From NCBI GenBank assembly GCA_002503845.1, contig DASO01000011.1, forward strand, positions 37,418 through 55,513: a stretch of DNA of 18,096 nt, in the 5' to 3' direction. The stretch's first letter is position 1. Each line of letters starts with the position of its first letter. The DNA comes from Euryarchaeota archaeon UBA24. Lineage in GTDB: Archaea > Halobacteriota > Halobacteria > Halobacteriales > Hikarchaeaceae. The notes under the pieces are model-generated. The model made no database searches, was not told the origin of the DNA, and worked only from the letters and a program-made list of their open reading frames with translations. Position numbers and translations under genes: made by a program. Below, piece by piece: positions 11,539 to 18,096 of this stretch.

Positions 11539-12802
11539 GGATATCAAGAATATTCTCCACCCCTTGTAAAAGTGCGTCGAACAGGGCGGATATGCCGCCA
11601 ATATCAGGGGCGATGAGGGGGATAATTATAAAGGGAAATAGAAAACTAGCGATAATACTTCCTATATTAGTCATTGCGACTATCATAATCAATTTGAATA
11701 AGGGTACATCATATAAACTAGACAAAAGAGATGAAGTTGATGCGTCTTTATTGTCAAATAGGTCATTTAGTTTTTCAAGGTCTGATGTTGAAATTGAAAG
11801 GTATTTTAGTTCAATATATCCCGCGAACCACCCAGGGGCCAATAAAGGGTTGAGACTAGTTGCCCAAGCGACTAGTCCACCAACGGCTGCACTAGACCAG
11901 TGCGCACCAGCAAGTTTGGCGAAGGTGAAAGCGAAAATGGCATTAAACAAAACCCAGGAAAAGAAGAGTCGGAGTAGAAACATATTTTGTACCCCTGCCA
12001 TGACCAGTAAAATGAAAAAGGAAATGAATGCCAACGCTATGAGATATCCGATGAGTTTGAAAATGGGAAAACGGGTTTTATGTGAAAGTTGAGTTAAAGA
12101 ATCAAGAGGCGGGAGATTCTCAGGATGCGAAAGATACTGTTCAATTCCAGAAACATGACCAGCCCCCACTACTGCCACTATATTCGTCTCTACAGAGGCT
12201 ATTTTTAGTAGTTGATGGGCAATATATGCATCTCGTTCGTCGATGAGTGCCTGTGCTCCGCGGGGGGAAAATTTACGGAATTCAGCTATCATGGCAGTTA
12301 CTATATCAGTATCTTCCGCAGTAGAGGGGTCATACTCATTTGAAGTAAGGAAAGAATTGAAACTCGTGATGCTAAATATGAGTTCCCAAACTAATTTTAT
12401 TTTTTGTAATGGAGAAATGCTATTCCAGAATCGATTTATCGTTATTTGGATATCTCGATCCACCAGGGCCAAATTAATTTGATTCTCTCTCGCCACATCT
12501 ATTGCCGCCTTCATGTCCGCACCGGGGGTAACGCCGAAATGTTTTGCTATTTTTTTCTGGATTGTGGAGAGTAACCAATATGCTAAAAATTGGAAAACTG
12601 CTTTGTTATTTAGGAATTTGTTTGGGGCTAATTCATCGGGGAAATCATCGCAAAGTTGCTTGTATCTAAGAGTATCTAATTCAACTGCGACTACATCGGG
12701 GAGATCAGTTTCAATCGTGTGAGTAACTAGATCCACACTATCTTTTGAAACATGAGAAGTTCCAAGAAGTTTAATAGAACCTATAGGGGTTCCAGAAGTC
12801 AT
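11522..12802 (-). CDS. TraB/PrgY-family membrane protein
   Basis: A 426-residue protein. Its soluble N-terminal domain has the family's two conserved histidine motifs, GTSHVS (14-19, H17) and GAGHVSGI (213-220, H217), plus VAVELD (E41) and DERDAYIA (188-195). The C-terminus has about four to five membrane segments (roughly 248-270, 274-298, 303-325 and 369-400). The TraB/PrgY/TIKI/GumN superfamily includes enterococcal PrgY, which blocks pheromone activity, and animal TIKI metalloproteases. Euryarchaeal members are common but uncharacterised, so a membrane-anchored metal-dependent peptidase is only an inference. The gene overlaps the 3' end of psmB by 17 bp in convergent orientation. That closeness to the proteasome may be chance. 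Confidence 0.85.
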   Translation of the reverse strand: MTSGTPIGSIKLLGTSHVSKDSVDLVTHTIETDLPDVVAVELDTLRYKQLCDDFPDELAPNKFLNNKAVFQFLAYWLLSTIQKKIAKHFGVTPGADMKAAIDVARENQINLALVDRDIQITINRFWNSISPLQKIKLVWELIFSITSFNSFLTSNEYDPSTAEDTDIVTAMIAEFRKFSPRGAQALIDERDAYIAHQLLKIASVETNIVAVVGAGHVSGIEQYLSHPENLPPLDSLTQLSHKTRFPIFKLIGYLIALAFISFFILLVMAGVQNMFLLRLFFSWVLFNAIFAFTFAKLAGAHWSSAAVGGLVAWATSLNPLLAPGWFAGYIELKYLSISTSDLEKLNDLFDNKDASTSSLLSSLYDVPLFKLIMIVAMTNIGSIIASFLFPFIIIPLIAPDIGGISALFDALLQGVENILDILISIL

Positions 12803-12850
12803 AGGGTTGATTGTACGTTCGCTGGGTTACATGTATCGAATTTGTAGATC

Positions 12851-12860
12851 TATTTAAATA
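12851..12860 (+). promoter_or_regulatory. TATA box of the Cys/His protein-cutA operon
   Basis: TATTTAAATA, a perfect palindrome, is centred 29-30 bp upstream of the ATG at 12885, the expected place for a leaderless or near-leaderless transcript. Being symmetric it could also serve the leftward TraB-family gene, though it lies about 53 bp from that start. Confidence 0.6.
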
Positions 12861-12884
12861 CTACAGAGATCAACGTGAAAGAGT

Positions 12885-13079
12885 ATGTCCGAGGAGGTTC
12901 GTTTATGTCCACCAACAGATCGCAAATGTATTTTATGCGAGAGGGTGGAGGAATGGGATGGGGAGACTAGTAATTGGGAAATTAGAGAGATAAATGGCAA
13001 AGAGATGGTAGGCGAGAAGTTCTGTATGCATGAATGGGACATAACAGGAACTCACAAATCAATCATAGAAGTAGTATAA
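12885..13079 (+). CDS. Small Cys/His-rich (possible zinc-finger) protein, 64 aa
   Basis: A 64-residue protein with C8, C15, C18, C47 and H49, in the pattern C-x6-C-x2-C-x28-C-x-H. Four of these could bind one zinc ion. The end FCMHEWDITGTH is distinctive, and I faintly associate similar endings with small haloarchaeal proteins, but I cannot name a family. It is charged, with no membrane segment. It has its own strong TATA box, and its stop TAA shares one base with the cutA start (TAATG), so both are probably made from one transcript with coupled translation. The coupling, promoter and metal-ligand pattern argue that it is real. Its role is unknown; a metal-related link with CutA is only an inference. 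Confidence 0.72.
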   Translation: MSEEVRLCPPTDRKCILCERVEEWDGETSNWEIREINGKEMVGEKFCMHEWDITGTHKSIIEVV

Positions 13080-13399
13080 TGCCGACGGGGTATGTAACAG
13101 TTCCAAGAGGATTATCTGAAGAAATAGCATATAAAATTGTTGAGTTGCGCCTCGCTGCTTGTGTGAATATAATAGAATGCAGTTCGATATATGAGTGGGA
13201 TGGCGAAATTCAAAATGAAGAGGAATCCATACTTATAATTAAAACTTCAGATGAAATGTTTGAAGAAATGATTTCAAGAATAAAGAGCCTGATTCCTTAT
13301 GAAATTCCATGTATTGAGAGATTTGAAGAAGATTGGACCGATGAAATGTTTAAAAAGTGGAGAGATGAGTTTGTGAACGAAAGAGAAAAAGAAATTTAA
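13079..13399 (+). CDS. cutA: CutA1-family divalent-ion tolerance protein
   Basis: CutA1 proteins are small, very stable trimers with a ferredoxin-like (PII-like) fold. They were first linked to copper tolerance in E. coli, but their cellular role is unsettled. These 106 residues start at MPTGYVTVP and contain the family motifs LAACVNII (25-32), YEWDGEI (38-44) and IPYEIPCIERF (72-82). The reading frame extends back to 13034, but the ATG at 13079 gives the standard N-terminus and couples to the upstream gene through TAATG. The usual His before PYE is Ile (residue 72) here, so one possible metal ligand is missing. The gene overlaps the convergent HAD phosphatase gene by 4 bp. Confidence 0.95.
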   Translation: MPTGYVTVPRGLSEEIAYKIVELRLAACVNIIECSSIYEWDGEIQNEEESILIIKTSDEMFEEMISRIKSLIPYEIPCIERFEEDWTDEMFKKWRDEFVNEREKEI

Positions 13400-14067
13400 T
13401 CGTTTGTTAAAGAAGAGAGAACTTCTAACAATCCCGATGCAGATGGTAAAGTGGTCACATTATTTGCCATCTTTTGGACAGATAGAGGAGCATTTGAAAC
13501 TGCATATGAATTTCCGGTTGCAAGGAATAAAGGGATGTCATTTTCAGAATCTCCGATGGAAACGAAATCCATTGGATCAAGTCCAATTCGTTTGGAAATG
13601 GCGCGTAACCCTGCCCCTTTATCCACACCAGATGGGCTAATGTGATAGGCGTAATTGCTATCTACTACATTCAGGTCGAATTGGCTAGCATATCTTTTGA
13701 GAAGGTCTAAAGAGACGCTGTGTGAGGCTGCTATTTCTGTTTGTCTCCATCGATTTACCAGATCAGATCCTGGCCAACCATAGTCGTGTCCATCCCCACG
13801 GAAAGCTTTATCAAACTTATGGAGTGCGGAGAGATCATAAGTAGGAATGAGATCATCGTTGTGAACTATGATTCCTCCATTCTCTGCAACAACCAATATA
13901 TCTATGCCTATGTAGTCACAGAGTGCGATTGGGTAGGGTACTGCTTTTCCTGTTGCGACTACAATAGTTCCATTCCAACTTCTCAGAGCGTCAAAAATAC
14001 GGCCCTCAATGGAACGGTCTTCTCGAGACATTGTGCCATCTATATCGATGGCAAGAGGGGGGTTCAT
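13396..14067 (-). CDS. pgp: Phosphoglycolate phosphatase-like HAD hydrolase
   Basis: A 223-residue HAD-superfamily phosphatase with a C2-type cap, of the archaeal TA0175/phosphoglycolate phosphatase group, which removes phosphate from 2-phosphoglycolate. Motif I is DIDGT (nucleophile D8, acid D10), motif II is VATGK (T39), motif III is K150 in GVDKG and motif IV is GDSENDIPLF (D173, D177). ATGKAVPYPIALC and VAENGG resemble haloarchaeal members. The related sucrose-phosphate and sugar-phosphatase families share this fold, so the substrate is not certain. The ATG at 14067 is preferred over an upstream in-frame TTG at 14088, which overlaps a TATA-like box and adds residues unlike the family. It is the third gene of the aglB-side leftward run, 63 bp after the DUF368 gene, and overlaps cutA by 4 bp. 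Confidence 0.9.
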   Translation of the reverse strand: MNPPLAIDIDGTMSREDRSIEGRIFDALRSWNGTIVVATGKAVPYPIALCDYIGIDILVVAENGGIIVHNDDLIPTYDLSALHKFDKAFRGDGHDYGWPGSDLVNRWRQTEIAASHSVSLDLLKRYASQFDLNVVDSNYAYHISPSGVDKGAGLRAISKRIGLDPMDFVSIGDSENDIPLFLATGNSYAVSNAPLSVQKMANNVTTLPSASGLLEVLSSLTND

Positions 14068-14083
14068 TGATTGAGACTGACAA

Positions 14084-14093
14084 TACAAAAAAA
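14084..14093 (-). promoter_or_regulatory. Candidate TATA box for the HAD phosphatase
   Basis: Read on the minus strand this is TTTTTTTGTA, centred about 22 bp upstream of the ATG at 14067. It suggests the phosphatase has its own promoter even though it follows the DUF368 gene. Confidence 0.38.
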
Positions 14094-14130
14094 TGAGCCT
14101 ATCGATTGGAAAGTCTCGAGAAAAATCTAA

Positions 14131-15066
14131 TCAAGTAGAAGAATTATATACTCGGGATAATGTATAAGGTACAAATATCCCCACTAAAAAAGAAAATAAA
14201 ATCAGGAGAATTGAGCTGAAGTTTGAGGATGGAATGTTGTTGACTATTTCAGAAATTGGAAATCTAAAAGAGCCCACCATTAATGCAATTAGAACAGACA
14301 TGGTCGTTGCTCGATCTCGAGTTAAGGCAAGTTTTACAAATTTTGCAGAGTTGATCAGTCCGATAAAGAATCCAAAACCAAACACAAAAAGAATCAATGA
14401 TGATTTTAAGATAGTGTGATAATCTCCATCAAATAATGCGGGTAAGGAAAATAAGAACTCATTTAGAGTTGTAAGCAAGAACTCATAAAATCCGATAATG
14501 TAAAGTAGAGCCGCTCCGGAAATTCCAGGTAGTAGCATGGCGAGACTGACCAACACACCAGAGATAAAAATATAAAAAAGTCCAGGGGAAGTTTGGATGG
14601 CAGAAATGTTTCCAGATAAGAAAAAGGAAATAGAAAATGCAAGTATTGTTGATACAATCCTAAAAATGGAATCCAATCTAACTTCATTATAAAGTAGGAT
14701 TAGTGACATGACCAAAATGCCTATGAAAAATGAATTTGCAGAAGCACGAAAATGTACAAATACAAATGAAATGAGATTGGAAAGGATCACTATAGCAGTT
14801 ACTATCCCAATTGATAAAGGTGCTAAAAAGAATAGGTCCAGTTCGCGGATGGAGTTCTGAAAATTGGATTTTGAAGAAGGATTTCTTGAATGGATTAAGT
14901 TAGATAAAAGGGATAGGTTGAATGCAGAGATACTAGATAAAAGACGATCGTATATACCGATTATAAGTGCAATTGTCCCTCCAGATAGTCCGGGGACTAT
15001 ATTTGCAGTTCCCATGAAAATTCCTTTCACGTAGATATGAAGTGCTTCTTTTAGTGATTCTTTCAT
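14131..15066 (-). CDS. DUF368 / PopT-family polyprenyl-phosphate transporter
   Basis: A 311-residue integral membrane protein with about eight or nine hydrophobic segments. It carries the DUF368 signature twice: PGLSGGTIALIIGIYDRLL (25-43) and PGISGAALLYIIGFYEFLL (180-198). These are internal repeats that probably form re-entrant hairpins. Bacterial DUF368 proteins (PopT) were reported in 2023 to return undecaprenyl-phosphate across the membrane. By inference this archaeal member recycles dolichol-phosphate set free by AglB. Support is strong locally: its ATG overlaps the aglB stop (ATGA, 15063-15066), and an AAGGA lies 9 bp upstream, so the two are translationally coupled. Other substrates are possible, since archaeal DUF368 proteins have not to my knowledge been assayed. 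Confidence 0.9.
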   Translation of the reverse strand: MKESLKEALHIYVKGIFMGTANIVPGLSGGTIALIIGIYDRLLSSISAFNLSLLSNLIHSRNPSSKSNFQNSIRELDLFFLAPLSIGIVTAIVILSNLISFVFVHFRASANSFFIGILVMSLILLYNEVRLDSIFRIVSTILAFSISFFLSGNISAIQTSPGLFYIFISGVLVSLAMLLPGISGAALLYIIGFYEFLLTTLNEFLFSLPALFDGDYHTILKSSLILFVFGFGFFIGLINSAKFVKLALTRDRATTMSVLIALMVGSFRFPISEIVNNIPSSNFSSILLILFSFLVGIFVPYTLSRVYNSST

Positions 15067-17936
15067 GGTGTATTTTCCTTAGGCTTGATTATACCAATAG
15101 AATCGTCCCAGACGCAATTGCATAGTTCCCAGAAATTTTCTTTCAAATCGATAGTGAGTTCGGGCCCGAGGCCATTTACAGAGGAATCGGGTACATGAAT
15201 AGTGCCTTCATGGGTTTGGAATTCAGTGGTGATATAATAAGGGCCCGCAGCGCGTACATCGACATTGGTATAACCATTTTCGGGCCCAAGTTCATCATAT
15301 CCTATCGTGGAATATGGAACGGTCATCGTGAATTTTCCAGAAGAATCAGAGGTAGTATGTTGGGCATAATGAAACGTGGAATTTGTTGTAGGAACGTGCA
15401 TGGCCACTATTGCAGAAATGGAAGTGTTAGGTGGCGCGGTCCCAGTAATGGTTGCACCAGGAACGCGCTCGAAAATTTTAACCCAGGAAGAGGGAGTATG
15501 CACATAATAAGGTGAAATCTGAACCACATTTGGTGTGGCATAAACTAGCCTGTAGTGCTCAAGTGCGGGGACAGATTCTGTTGAAAATGTTCCAATTCCA
15601 CCTAGCTGGGAAGTGGGATTTTCTTGAGTGAAACTCTGAGCCTCTTCGATTGTTTCGAAAACTAGGAACATATCAGGATCCCCAGGCCGGGTTTGGGACA
15701 GTTTATAGTATTCAGGGTCAAGTCCGGGTACGATATCCCAATCAATGACAAGAGGTGTTGGAGCTATGGAACTTCCATGGTAGTGGTAAAGCCGAACCAT
15801 TTGGGAGTTGTAATAAGAAGAGGGGTGAAGAATATGACGTAGCTGATACCCACCTCCAGAACTTACAGGGACCTCTTCAAATAGATAGTTTTGGTAATCT
15901 CGAACGGAGACTCCTTCTTTGAAGGTAGCGGGTCCATGCAGTTTTACTCCAGAAGATACCATTTGCCAATCTAAAGCGATATAGCGAACTCCAGATCCCT
16001 CATCAAGGTCGGAAAGGACATCCTCAGATTCGGATTCGCTTTGGGAGAGTAGATAGTTTGCTGAAACTACCGCACCCTCTTGGAAGGGGTTGGAAACAGG
16101 AATCCGCTCGGCCCTTAAGGTTATCCAATGTCCATAGTCCCACCAGGACATTACACCATAGGTTCCATCGGGATATGCAAAATCGCCTGCGGCATTGTCC
16201 CCCAGACGATTAGATTCCACAGTTCCATAATAGTCAAGGGGATTGTTTGAACCACCATAGTTTCCCACAATTGGTGTTTCAGTTCTCATCCATTGAAGTG
16301 CAGGGTCCCAATTTGATACTTCATTGAGAGGGATGGTCTCAGTGATGTCGAAAACCGTGTAAGTATTGATTGGCGTGGTGCCATCAGTTCCTACTTGAAT
16401 GGGGATTGCCAAGGGGAAAAGTACCACAAGAAAAACTACGAGAATGACTCCAAATTGATACGGCCTTATGGACCGAAGTTTGCCTATATTGAATTGTTGG
16501 AAGATGCATTTCAATACATATGCGTTTAACACTACAACAGGGATTGCTAGATAATAATTGAACCTACCTTGAGTGAAAGCTGCAGCCCCAATCAGAATGG
16601 ACCAAATGATCAAAAGTAAAATGCCGGATTCGTATTTTTTCTCACTTAAATAATTCTTCACGATGAAGAATGGAGCAAGAAATGCCATGAAAAAGGCATA
16701 ACCATATTCTTGACGGATTACGTCGATCCAACTAATACCGAGAGTGGCATCGGCGAGTGATAAAAACGACATGGCTTCGGAGATCGTTCTGGTTCCTGCA
16801 GAAATATTAAACCCGAAAGTTCGGATTAGATTTCTTCTTAAGATTCCAAATACATCGGGGAAAATTAGATAGAGAATAAGAGTTGTAAATGACAATATGA
16901 CAAGAAGGAGAATCGGATATCCCCATCGAGGGAGGTTATTGTTGGAGAAAAATCTAGATAACCATGCAAGAAATGCACACCCTATCGCTATGGAGAGGGC
17001 AATTAGAGGGTGTAAAAGGGAGATGCTAGTGACTCGGAAATTTAATCCCGAACTAAGTTCTGCAGGGTAGGGTACATCTACAAAAAGGAGGAGTAATAAA
17101 CCTACAAAAGCCATACTAATCACGCCGAGGAATGCTATATACTCTGGACTATTTCCAGAGAGGTGGTCTATATTTGATCTGATGAAGAAAAATATGGCGA
17201 AAATTCCCAGTAAAAGTAATCCAGGAGGCCATACCAAAAGATAAAGTAAAGTTGTCAGTCCAACCAATCCGCCCCAGGTTAAAGATTTCTTTAAGTTGGG
17301 AAAGTCTTTTGCCCCCACCAATTCCCACACGGGTTTTTCTTCGAGAAAAATGGTGATTGCAAATAACAAAGTCAATATTGCAATAGTTTGGAAAAATACC
17401 TCTGCGATGTGGTGGTCTGAAAAGCCTGCTATTCCTCGTTGGAAAAATACTCCAGGTAATAACGCCAATAACAGCGCGGCGAAAATTCCCCCACTTTTTC
17501 CTCCAAAATGTTTGGCTATAAAGTAGGTAGGGAATATGGTCAAAGAGCCAATAAGTGCAGGAGTGACAATGAGTATTTTCATGATTAGCTCGGCAGATGG
17601 GCTTCCCGCTCCAATAATTAATGCAAATGTTGCCACAATTTGGTCATATAAAGTTCCAAATTGGCCGACTTGAGTTCCATAAGGGAAATTTGTCCAAGGG
17701 TCGAAGGGCATGGTAAATGGCCAATGGTGGATAGTGTAGGTTACCGTTCGAAGGTGATACCAGGGGTCGTTTCCAGCTAGATATATCTGATCATTGAAAA
17801 AATAAGAAGGGTATGCCCTCATTCGAGTCCAAAACATAAATAGAAATATGAGAATAAGGGAGATTTCGGCACACCATTTTTCAATGAAATGTGTAAATGG
17901 AGTTTGGGAGAGGCTAGATGCGAGGTTATTTTTCAT
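15063..17936 (-). CDS. aglB: Oligosaccharyltransferase AglB (STT3 family)
   Basis: Membrane enzyme that transfers a glycan from dolichol-(pyro)phosphate to Asn in N-x-S/T sites of proteins on the outer face of the membrane, such as S-layer proteins. The 957 residues have an N-terminal multi-spanning part (about 23-510, roughly 13 helices) and a large external domain. D57 in GNDPWYHLR is the first acidic motif. GFSDHHIAE (171-179) supplies the second. The external-loop motif TISE (384-387) is the archaeal form of SVSE/TIXE. WWDYG (598-602) binds the sequon. The C-terminus has a beta-rich Ig-like region (about 826-935), as in long haloarchaeal AglB. The ATG at 17936 gives a short cytoplasmic tail. 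It leads a leftward operon with the coupled DUF368 gene. Confidence 0.97.
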   Translation of the reverse strand: MKNNLASSLSQTPFTHFIEKWCAEISLILIFLFMFWTRMRAYPSYFFNDQIYLAGNDPWYHLRTVTYTIHHWPFTMPFDPWTNFPYGTQVGQFGTLYDQIVATFALIIGAGSPSAELIMKILIVTPALIGSLTIFPTYFIAKHFGGKSGGIFAALLLALLPGVFFQRGIAGFSDHHIAEVFFQTIAILTLLFAITIFLEEKPVWELVGAKDFPNLKKSLTWGGLVGLTTLLYLLVWPPGLLLLGIFAIFFFIRSNIDHLSGNSPEYIAFLGVISMAFVGLLLLLFVDVPYPAELSSGLNFRVTSISLLHPLIALSIAIGCAFLAWLSRFFSNNNLPRWGYPILLLVILSFTTLILYLIFPDVFGILRRNLIRTFGFNISAGTRTISEAMSFLSLADATLGISWIDVIRQEYGYAFFMAFLAPFFIVKNYLSEKKYESGILLLIIWSILIGAAAFTQGRFNYYLAIPVVVLNAYVLKCIFQQFNIGKLRSIRPYQFGVILVVFLVVLFPLAIPIQVGTDGTTPINTYTVFDITETIPLNEVSNWDPALQWMRTETPIVGNYGGSNNPLDYYGTVESNRLGDNAAGDFAYPDGTYGVMSWWDYGHWITLRAERIPVSNPFQEGAVVSANYLLSQSESESEDVLSDLDEGSGVRYIALDWQMVSSGVKLHGPATFKEGVSVRDYQNYLFEEVPVSSGGGYQLRHILHPSSYYNSQMVRLYHYHGSSIAPTPLVIDWDIVPGLDPEYYKLSQTRPGDPDMFLVFETIEEAQSFTQENPTSQLGGIGTFSTESVPALEHYRLVYATPNVVQISPYYVHTPSSWVKIFERVPGATITGTAPPNTSISAIVAMHVPTTNSTFHYAQHTTSDSSGKFTMTVPYSTIGYDELGPENGYTNVDVRAAGPYYITTEFQTHEGTIHVPDSSVNGLGPELTIDLKENFWELCNCVWDDSIGIIKPKENTP
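15076..15080 (-). promoter_or_regulatory. Shine-Dalgarno-like site for the DUF368 gene
   Basis: AAGGA on the minus strand, inside the last codons of aglB, ends 9 bp before the DUF368 ATG at 15066. It would help reinitiation at the ATGA overlap. It is one of the few ribosome-binding-site-like sequences in a window where most starts have none. Confidence 0.4.
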
Positions 17937-17998
17937 TAGTCTAGAAATTTGATTACGTCGGAAGAGCTTTGGCGGATAGGTAAAAAGTTATTACGATT
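17937..17998. promoter_or_regulatory. Divergent gap upstream of aglB
   Basis: This 62-bp gap separates aglB from the possible right-edge gene. It is moderately AT-rich; TAAAAAGTTATTA (17981-17993) is the best AT element but matches neither start at the usual distance well. No clear TATA box or Shine-Dalgarno can be assigned. If the right-edge gene is false, the aglB promoter may lie further right. Confidence 0.3.
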
Positions 17999-18096
17999 AT
18001 GTGGCGAGTGTGCATGGTTTATCAGGGAGAAATGCCCCACTACGCTCATAAGGTGTTTGGAGACTCCGTAAATTGCGAGTATGAGCACTTTGAAGG
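17999..18096 (+). CDS. Possible N-terminus of a gene cut by the right edge
   Basis: An ATG at 17999 opens a frame of 32 codons without a stop to the window end: MWRVCMVYQGEMPHYAHKVF and onward to EYEHFEG. The hydrophobic first strand followed by a small-residue turn looks like the first beta strand of a Rossmann-type domain. A GT4-type glycosyltransferase is conceivable beside aglB. With 32 residues no family can be claimed. It would be divergent from aglB across 62 bp. An open frame of this length can also occur by chance. Confidence 0.42.
   Translation, partial: MWRVCMVYQGEMPHYAHKVFGDSVNCEYEHFE

Noticed and set aside
13034..13078. Longer CutA start at 13034
   Set aside because: It would overlap the Cys/His gene by 46 bp and adds 15 residues absent from CutA1; the ATG at 13079 gives the standard MPT start.
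12885..13250. Shared EWDGE string in the Cys/His protein and CutA
   Set aside because: The match is five residues with different surroundings; there is no sign of duplication between the two proteins.
14068..14088. Longer HAD phosphatase start at 14088
   Set aside because: The codon there is TTG, it overlaps a TATA-like box, and family members start close to the DxDGT motif, as the ATG at 14067 does.

Overview
The window is ordinary chromosomal DNA of a euryarchaeon related to Haloarchaea. Three things point there: divergent gyrB-gyrA and top6B-top6A operons; a long Top6B with an internal insertion and a C-terminal beta domain; and haloarchaeal-looking ATP-dependent DNA ligase, proteasome beta, CutA, HAD phosphatase and AglB. 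The DNA is moderately AT-rich by eye, and the proteins are rich in Lys and Ile and lack the heavy Asp/Glu load of salt-in halophiles. My best inference is a low-salt relative of Haloarchaea, for example a Marine Group IV (Hikarchaeia) type lineage. This is not proven from the sequence alone.

Layout. Positions 1-2514 hold gyrA (minus strand, C-terminus cut by the window edge), followed by gyrB (2553-4460, minus). A 201-bp divergent control region separates them from the top6B-top6A operon (4662-8119, plus), whose genes share an ATGA overlap. A 38-residue zinc-ribbon protein (8124-8240, minus) converges on top6A. The ATP-dependent DNA ligase (8410-10071, plus) converges on a helix-turn-helix/CBS regulator (10127-10690, minus), which is divergent from the proteasome beta gene psmB (10807-11538, plus). 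psmB overlaps a convergent TraB/PrgY-type membrane protein (11522-12802, minus). A small Cys/His protein and CutA form a coupled pair (12885-13399, plus). A minus-strand run follows, in transcription order aglB (17936-15063), a DUF368/PopT-type transporter (15066-14131) and a phosphoglycolate-phosphatase-like HAD enzyme (14067-13396). A partial plus-strand reading frame starts at 17999 and runs off the right edge.

How the genes work together. The left half concerns DNA topology and joining: gyrase adds negative supercoils, topoisomerase VI relaxes and decatenates, and ligase seals nicks. The middle carries the 20S proteasome beta subunit beside a possible ligand-sensing regulator. The right half carries N-glycosylation: AglB moves the glycan from a dolichol-phosphate carrier to protein, and its coupled DUF368 partner probably returns the spent polyprenyl-phosphate carrier across the membrane.

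Genes are tightly packed: there is no gene-free stretch over about 200 bp, two convergent pairs overlap at their 3' ends, and two operon junctions use ATGA overlaps. Several starts have a TATA-like box about 22-35 bp upstream and no Shine-Dalgarno sequence, as expected for leaderless archaeal transcripts. I saw no tRNA, rRNA, CRISPR array, insertion sequence or prophage.
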